Under the pieces are notes generated by a model. That model had not been told where the DNA came from, did not search any database, and was given only the letters and a program-made list of their open reading frames with translations. Below, one piece after another: positions 59,230 through 64,000 of a stretch of 64,000 bases of DNA. The translations under genes and the position numbers were made by a program. Each line of letters opens with the position of its first letter. Positions within the stretch are counted from its first letter, which is position 1. The DNA lies in the NCBI GenBank assembly GCA_964600045.1, contig CAZRHS010000001.1, positions 1 through 64,000 of the forward strand. The letters are read 5' to 3'. Source of the stretch: Phil1 sp964600045 (lineage in GTDB: Bacteria; Bacillota; Clostridia; Christensenellales; CAG-138).

Positions 59230-59787
59230 ATGGAGGCAGCTGCAAAGAAAAAACAGAATGTATACGCACCATCAAGGGTGTATTCATATTCAAACGCGGC
59301 TACCGCGGAAAAGCTTAACTACGGCGAAGAGGAATACATTCCCGCGCAGATACCGCGCACGGAGCCTAAGCGCCACGCCGCCCCGCAAACCCGCATTATA
59401 AGGGAAGCAACGCCCGCGGCCAAGCGAAAGCAAAGGCTGCTGCCAAAGCTTGTGAGCGTGGTTGGCGTGCTTACGATAGCGGCGATAATGATAGGCCTTG
59501 TTTTCAGGTACGCGACAATAGCAAGCGCGTATAAGGCCATAAACAGTACCGAAAGCAGCATAAAGGAAAGCCAAAGAAGAATTACGGAGCTTGAGGTTCA
59601 GCTTGACGAGGCGGTAACGCTTGAGGAGGCTAAACTGGCGGCGGCCGAGGCGGGGCTTAATTACCCCACGGCGGATCAGATAGTAACCGTTAACGGAACG
59701 GTAGGCAAATATATGAACGATACGGCAACGACCGAAACGGAAAGCGAAACCGAGCCGGACGGGGGTACGGCAGGCAGCGAGTCATAA
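59230..59787 (+). CDS. ftsL: FtsL-like cell division protein
   Basis: The 185-residue product has the FtsL/DivIC layout: a cytoplasmic N-terminus of about 70 residues, one membrane helix at about 77-98 (VVGVLTIAAIMIGLVFRYAT), and an extracellular coiled coil (SSIKESQRRITELEVQLDEAV). It ends with an acidic Thr/Glu/Ser-rich tail. Sequence conservation in this family is weak; position between rsmH and the PBP gene supports the call. The ATG at 59230 is chosen over GTG at 59221, which directly abuts the AGGACGG site. Confidence 0.82.
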   Translation: MEAAAKKKQNVYAPSRVYSYSNAATAEKLNYGEEEYIPAQIPRTEPKRHAAPQTRIIREATPAAKRKQRLLPKLVSVVGVLTIAAIMIGLVFRYATIASAYKAINSTESSIKESQRRITELEVQLDEAVTLEEAKLAAAEAGLNYPTADQIVTVNGTVGKYMNDTATTETESETEPDGGTAGSES

Positions 59788-59841
59788 GTGGCTTGAGCGC
59801 GGAGTGCGACGGCTGATAAAACAAAAAAGGAGGGCGCAGCC

Positions 59842-61959
59842 TTGGACGCACCGGATGCTTCTGAAAAAAAACGGCTTAAAATAATGCTGTGTATAATACT
59901 GGGCCTGTTCCTCCTTCTTTGCGCAAGGCTTGTGAAGATAATGGTGATAGACGGCGAGGAAATGACGGAGAAGGCCGAATCACAGCAAACGAGAAACACG
60001 CTTTTAAGCGCCACCAGGGGAAAGATAATAGATTCAACCGGAACGGTGCTCGCAAGGAACGCCACGGCATATAAAATAGTGGTTTGGCCCCAAAGCATAA
60101 AGGCGGACGAACGCGAAAGGGTAGCGAGGGAGCTATCCAATCTGCTCGATATGGATTACGCCAAGGTGCTTGAGCGAATAAGCTCGGATAAACAGGAAAT
60201 TATACTTGCCCGCCAGGTAGAGCGGGAGATTGTTGATAAAATAGATTCCATGAAGCTTGGCAGCGGCGTAGGCACGGCCATAGACACAAAGCGATACTAT
60301 AGCTCCGGCGCGCTTTTCGCTCAGCTTTTGGGATTCACCACCGTGGACGGCGAAGGCCAGGCGGGACTTGAGCAGAAATACGACGAGTATCTTGCCGGCA
60401 CACAGGGCCGCACAATAGCGGAAACGGACGCCAAGGGCAACGCGCTTGCTTACGGCGTGGAGGAAACGATAGAGGCTACGGACGGCGACGATATAATACT
60501 TACTACCGATGCCGTAATGCAGAGCGCGCTTGAAGAAGCGTGCGCCGAGATGCTGGAGGTTAACAACGCCGAAACCGTGCAGGGCATTATAATGGACTGC
60601 ACCACGGGAGAAATAAAGGCCATAACCACCCAGCCGGACTTTGACCCCAACTCCCCGCCAAGAAGCGACATGACGCTTTTAAGCTCCGTTATGAGAAACC
60701 GCGTTGTGGCGGATTCGTTCGAACCGGGAAGCGCGTTTGAGCTTATAACCCTGGCGGCGGCGCTGGACAGCGGCACCGTAAATACGGAAACGAACCTTAC
60801 TTGCACCGGAAGCTCAGACAAGAGCGGAAACGACGTAACCTGCTCAAAGCGCGGAGGGCACGGCGCCCAAACGCTTGAACAGGCCCTGCAGAACGGCTGC
60901 GATACCTGCCTTGCGGACATTGCGCTGGACATAGGAACGGAAACGTTTTATGACTATTTGTACTCCTTCGGGTTCGGCTCCTCAACGGGCAGCGGAATAA
61001 ACGGGGAGAGCGCGGGCAACGTAACCCACCAGAAATACGTTACAAAAAGCGTGCTTGCCCGCATAGGAATAGGCGAAGACATAGAGATAACGCCCATTCA
61101 GCTTGCCTCGGCCGTATGTGCCGCGGTAAACGGCGGAAACCTTATGCAGCCCTATGTGGTTGATAGAATTGTCGCGCAGGACGGCACGGTGGTGCTGCAG
61201 AATAGCCCCACGGTTGTAAGAAGGGTTATAAGTCAGGGAACCTCCGCGCTTGTAAGGCAGATAGCCCAAAGCATGGTAAGTGACGGCAGCTGCAAAAACG
61301 CGGCCGTACCGGGATATGACGTTGGCGGCATGAGCGGCGTTTCGTATTCATCCGATGATGCCGGCCTTACCGTTTCATTTATAGGCTTTGCCCCCGCGGA
61401 CGATCCGAAGTACGTTTGCCTTATATTGGCGGACGGGGCGCAGGTTGGCGAAAAGCTTGGCAATTACGCCGCGGCGCCTTACTTCAGGCAGGTTACGGAA
61501 GAAGTGCTTATGTATTCAGCCTATCTTCCCGAGTCAACCGTAGGCAGTGTGCTTTTGAGCGACGTTACCGGAACAACCGTAGCCGAGGCCAAGAGCGCGC
61601 TTAAGGAGCTTGGGCTTGAGGTAATAACTCAGGACGATGAAAACGAGCTTGTAACGGCCCAGGTGCCTGCCGCAGGTTCATCGGTTAAGGCGGGAAGCCC
61701 GGTGCTGCTATATACGGTTATGACATCCGCCCAAACCTCAAATGGGGTAAGCGAAGAGGACGAAACCGTAACGGTTCCCGATGTTCTTGGCAAAACAAGG
61801 CTTGCCGCGAGCGACGCGCTCAAGGCGGCAGGGCTTACTATTAAAATAGATCCGCCGGATCAATCCGGCAAAGCTATAAGGCAGTCCCCCGCAGCGGGGG
61901 AATCGGTACTTAAGGGTACCGAGGTGCTTGTTGAATTTTCTGATACGGGAATAGGCTGA
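59842..61959 (+). CDS. PASTA-domain penicillin-binding protein lacking all catalytic motifs
   Basis: The gene takes the ftsI/spoVD place between ftsL and murE, and the 705-residue product has the matching layout: membrane helix (about 14-34), PBP dimerisation domain (about 52-210), transpeptidase domain (about 245-555) and two C-terminal PASTA domains (about 568-635 and 648-703). All three active-site motifs are changed. EPGSTFK-type SxxK reads S297-A-F-E300; SxN reads G352-C-D354; KTG reads M497-S-G499. The surrounding sequence is well kept (SFEPGSAFELITLAAAL, HGAQTLEQALQNGCD), so it is an intact but probably inactive protein, perhaps a scaffold. The start is TTG at 59842 with AAAGGAGGG before it. 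Confidence 0.9.
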   Translation: MDAPDASEKKRLKIMLCIILGLFLLLCARLVKIMVIDGEEMTEKAESQQTRNTLLSATRGKIIDSTGTVLARNATAYKIVVWPQSIKADERERVARELSNLLDMDYAKVLERISSDKQEIILARQVEREIVDKIDSMKLGSGVGTAIDTKRYYSSGALFAQLLGFTTVDGEGQAGLEQKYDEYLAGTQGRTIAETDAKGNALAYGVEETIEATDGDDIILTTDAVMQSALEEACAEMLEVNNAETVQGIIMDCTTGEIKAITTQPDFDPNSPPRSDMTLLSSVMRNRVVADSFEPGSAFELITLAAALDSGTVNTETNLTCTGSSDKSGNDVTCSKRGGHGAQTLEQALQNGCDTCLADIALDIGTETFYDYLYSFGFGSSTGSGINGESAGNVTHQKYVTKSVLARIGIGEDIEITPIQLASAVCAAVNGGNLMQPYVVDRIVAQDGTVVLQNSPTVVRRVISQGTSALVRQIAQSMVSDGSCKNAAVPGYDVGGMSGVSYSSDDAGLTVSFIGFAPADDPKYVCLILADGAQVGEKLGNYAAAPYFRQVTEEVLMYSAYLPESTVGSVLLSDVTGTTVAEAKSALKELGLEVITQDDENELVTAQVPAAGSSVKAGSPVLLYTVMTSAQTSNGVSEEDETVTVPDVLGKTRLAASDALKAAGLTIKIDPPDQSGKAIRQSPAAGESVLKGTEVLVEFSDTGIG

Positions 61960-61983
61960 TGCCTCTTCCGGGAAAGGCGAAAG

Positions 61984-63426
61984 ATGCTGCTTAGTCAACT
62001 GGCCAAAGCCACCGAGTGCACGCTTGTTGGTGAGGATATAGAGATAGCAAACATAGAATATGATTCACGCAGGGTGCATGAAGGCGATCTTTTCTGCTGC
62101 GTAACCGGAACATTTTCGGATGGCCACGCTTACGCGCCCATGGCGAAGGAGCTTGGCGCGGCGGCGCTCGTGGTTGAGCACAGGCTTGATATAGACCTGC
62201 CGCAGGTGATAGTTCCAAATACCCGCGTGGCAATGGCGGAAATGGCGGCGGCGTACTACGGCTACCCCTCAAGGGATATGAAGATGGTTGGCGTAACCGG
62301 CACAAACGGCAAAACCAGCACCACATACATGATAAAAAGAATAGCGGAGGAAGCGGGGCTTAAGGTTGGCCTTATAGGCACGATACACAACCTGATAGGC
62401 GACAGAATAATAGAAACCGAGCGCACCACCCCCGCCAGCGTGGATCTTCAGAAAATACTGAGGGACATGAAAAACTCCGGCGTGGAGCTTGTGGTAATGG
62501 AGGTTTCGTCCCACGCTTTGGACCAGGCAAGGGTACACGGGGTGGAATTCGATATAGGCATATTCACCAACCTTACCCAGGACCATCTGGACTACCACAA
62601 AACGTTTGAAAACTACCTTGCCGCGAAAAAGAAGCTGTTTACGCAGTCCAAGCGCGCGATAGTGAACGCGGACGATCCGCACTACAAGGCCATTACCGAA
62701 GGCCTCGGCATCCCCGTAACCACATTCGGCATCAGGGAAAAGGCCGATTTTACCGCAAGCGATATAGAGATTACAACGGCCGGCGCGCAGTTCACCATGA
62801 ACTCCCCCGAAGGCAGCTTGAACCTAAAGGTTAATATACCGGGACTTTTCAGCGTGTTTAACGCGCTTGGCGCCGCGGCGGCGTGTACGCTGCTTGGGTT
62901 CGATGCGGACGACATAAAAGAAGGCTTAGCTAAGCTTAAGTCCGTATCGGGCAGGCTTGAGCCCCTGCCCACGGATGGGGATTACAGCGTTTTGCTGGAC
63001 TATGCCCATACCCCGGATGCCCTTGAAAACGTGCTGCGCACGGTGCGCGGCTTTGCCCGCGGCAGGGTTGTTACCCTGTTTGGCTGCGGCGGCAATCGCG
63101 ACAAGGCAAAGCGCCCCATAATGGGCGAAATAGCCGGCAGGTTCTCGGATTTCCTTGTTGTAACAAGCGACAACCCGCGCGATGAGGAGCCAATGAGCAT
63201 TATAAACAGCGTGCTTGAGGGCGTGAATAAATCCGGCTGCCCCCACGTTGTTATAGAGGATAGGCGCGCCGCCATAAAATATGCCCTTGAAAACGCGAAG
63301 GAGAAGGACGTTATAGTTCTTGCCGGCAAGGGGCACGAGAATTATCAGGAAATAGGCGGCGGAAAGCGCCACTTTGACGAAAAGGAAATTGTGGCCGAGC
63401 TTTTGGAAGAGCTGGGCAGAAAATAA
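61984..63426 (+). CDS. murE: UDP-MurNAc-tripeptide synthetase MurE (DAP type)
   Basis: MurE adds the third amino acid to the peptidoglycan stem. The 480-residue Mur ligase has the ATP loop GVTGTNGKTSTTYMIKR near residue 104, the TTPASVDLQ block, EVSSHALDQARVHG, and FTNLTQDHLDYHKTFENYL. The amino-acid motif DNPRDEEP near residue 398 is that of meso-diaminopimelate enzymes. AAAGG precedes the ATG. It lies 24 nt after the inactive-looking PBP gene, in the usual order before mraY. Confidence 0.96.
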   Translation: MLLSQLAKATECTLVGEDIEIANIEYDSRRVHEGDLFCCVTGTFSDGHAYAPMAKELGAAALVVEHRLDIDLPQVIVPNTRVAMAEMAAAYYGYPSRDMKMVGVTGTNGKTSTTYMIKRIAEEAGLKVGLIGTIHNLIGDRIIETERTTPASVDLQKILRDMKNSGVELVVMEVSSHALDQARVHGVEFDIGIFTNLTQDHLDYHKTFENYLAAKKKLFTQSKRAIVNADDPHYKAITEGLGIPVTTFGIREKADFTASDIEITTAGAQFTMNSPEGSLNLKVNIPGLFSVFNALGAAAACTLLGFDADDIKEGLAKLKSVSGRLEPLPTDGDYSVLLDYAHTPDALENVLRTVRGFARGRVVTLFGCGGNRDKAKRPIMGEIAGRFSDFLVVTSDNPRDEEPMSIINSVLEGVNKSGCPHVVIEDRRAAIKYALENAKEKDVIVLAGKGHENYQEIGGGKRHFDEKEIVAELLEELGRK

Positions 63427-63463
63427 ATCGAACGGGCTAAGCACCCTTTATCGGAGGAGATAA

Positions 63464-64000
63464 ATGAAGTTTGCTGTATTGGCGTTTTTAGTTTCGGCGG
63501 CCGTGACAATGCTTCTGGCGCCGGTTATCATACCGATGCTCAGGCGGCTTAAATTCGGCCAGAACGAGCGCAGCGACGGCCCGCAGAGCCACCTTACCAA
63601 GGCCGGCACCCCCACCATGGGCGGCATGATGTTCATAGCGGGCATAATCGTGGGCACAATAGCGTTTTCGCTTAACGCAACGGAGCTTGTGCTCCCCGCG
63701 CTTTTAGGCATGGCGGCGTTCGCGGTTATAGGCTTCCTTGATGATTTTCTTAAGGTTAAACGCAAAAATACCGTTGGCTTAAGGCCTTATCAGAAGATTA
63801 TAGCGCAGTTTGTGGTTGCATTCGTGCTTGCGCTTTATGCTTACAGCTCCCCCTTCGTGGGCTCAAAGATATACCTCGCGTTCTTCAAAACCGAGTGGGA
63901 TCTTGGCATATTCTATATACCGGTGATGATGTTCATCATAATCGGCACCGTTAATTCCGTAAACCTTACCGATGGCCTCGACGGCCTCTGCTCAAGCGTT
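63464..64000 (+). CDS. mraY: Phospho-MurNAc-pentapeptide transferase MraY (partial)
   Basis: MraY transfers phospho-MurNAc-pentapeptide to undecaprenyl phosphate, making lipid I at the membrane. The first 179 residues are present; the window edge cuts the gene in frame. Visible marks are the N-terminal helix, GTPTMGGMMFIAGIIVG, the DDFLK motif in VIGFLDDFLKVKRK with two catalytic-type Asp residues, and NSVNLTDGLDGL at the very end. CGGAGGAG precedes the ATG. Confidence 0.96.
   Translation, partial: MKFAVLAFLVSAAVTMLLAPVIIPMLRRLKFGQNERSDGPQSHLTKAGTPTMGGMMFIAGIIVGTIAFSLNATELVLPALLGMAAFAVIGFLDDFLKVKRKNTVGLRPYQKIIAQFVVAFVLALYAYSSPFVGSKIYLAFFKTEWDLGIFYIPVMMFIIIGTVNSVNLTDGLDGLCSSV

Noticed and set aside
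1..64000. CRISPR arrays, prophage, integrases, insertion sequences, tRNA or rRNA genes
   Set aside because: I found no regular spaced repeats, no phage or transposase proteins and no tRNA-like or rRNA sequence; the T-box leaders are the only structured RNAs recognised.

Overview
The window is chromosomal sequence from a low-abundance-type anaerobic Firmicute, most likely an uncultured gut clostridium. The reasons are the gene content (RNase J and RNase Y, YlbF, two T-box leaders, MraZ, SepF and DivIVA, PASTA-type PBP, type II pantothenate kinase with an ECF S component), sigma-A type promoters with 17-bp spacers, and Shine-Dalgarno sites of the GGAGG type. A Christensenellales-like or Oscillospirales-like origin is only a guess. 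MurE carries the DNPR motif of meso-diaminopimelate ligases, so the peptidoglycan is probably DAP-type. I see no rRNA, tRNA, CRISPR array, prophage or insertion sequence.

Layout. 1-440: non-coding, with two copies of a small palindromic repeat. 441-923: NADAR glycosidase. 1-10.5 kb: RNA turnover and envelope genes (pnp; rnj-ylbF-mltG; a YebC/PmpR regulator; rny; an M19 dipeptidase). 10.4-21.7 kb: mostly minus strand, with an EamA exporter, trmK (plus), a six-gene run nadE-trmN6-rsmI-GNAT-M32 peptidase-DnaD-like, a GNAT with a DUF2179-type membrane protein, mscL, and an NlpC/P60 hydrolase. 21.8-25.9 kb: DUF2804, a YpsA-like SLOG protein, an ABC-F ATPase, and the MntA/HepT toxin-antitoxin pair. 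26-28.9 kb: leuS behind a T-box. 28.9-33.1 kb: an amidohydrolase, a D-aminoacylase and a serine hydrolase in one operon. 33.1-34.9 kb: a GGGTGRT-motif protein with a NifU-like scaffold. 35-41.6 kb: YhhN, the nadD-yqeK fusion with rsfS, then T-box-hisS-aspS-rseC-trxA. 41.6-44.1 kb: a VanX-like dipeptidase, an M42 peptidase and a DinJ/YafQ toxin-antitoxin pair. 44.2-50.2 kb: degV, then HlyD-like, yggS, sepF, divIVA-like and ygiQ. 50.3-55.9 kb: a secreted C39-like protease, a PcrA-type helicase, pantothenate kinase and an ECF S component. 56-64 kb: VanW, then the start of the division and cell wall cluster mraZ-rsmH-ftsL-PBP-murE-mraY, cut by the window edge.

Main points of interest. (1) The PBP in the ftsI/spoVD position of the cell wall cluster has lost all three transpeptidase motifs (SAFE, GCD and MSG in place of SxxK, SxN and KTG), so it looks like a pseudo-transpeptidase. 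(2) The NAD synthase carries a full-length glutaminase-like domain that lacks the catalytic Lys and Cys. (3) Two genes, nadD-yqeK and the NlpC/P60 hydrolase, have near-consensus promoters whose -10 box ends 6-7 nt before the ATG with no Shine-Dalgarno, so both are predicted leaderless. (4) trmK seems to start at a CTG codon. (5) The GGGTGRT/NifU-like pair is an uncharacterised two-gene unit. (6) The T-box before hisS-aspS appears to read an Asp codon. Many genes deal with peptides, D-amino acids or wall turnover, which fits a peptide-using anaerobe.
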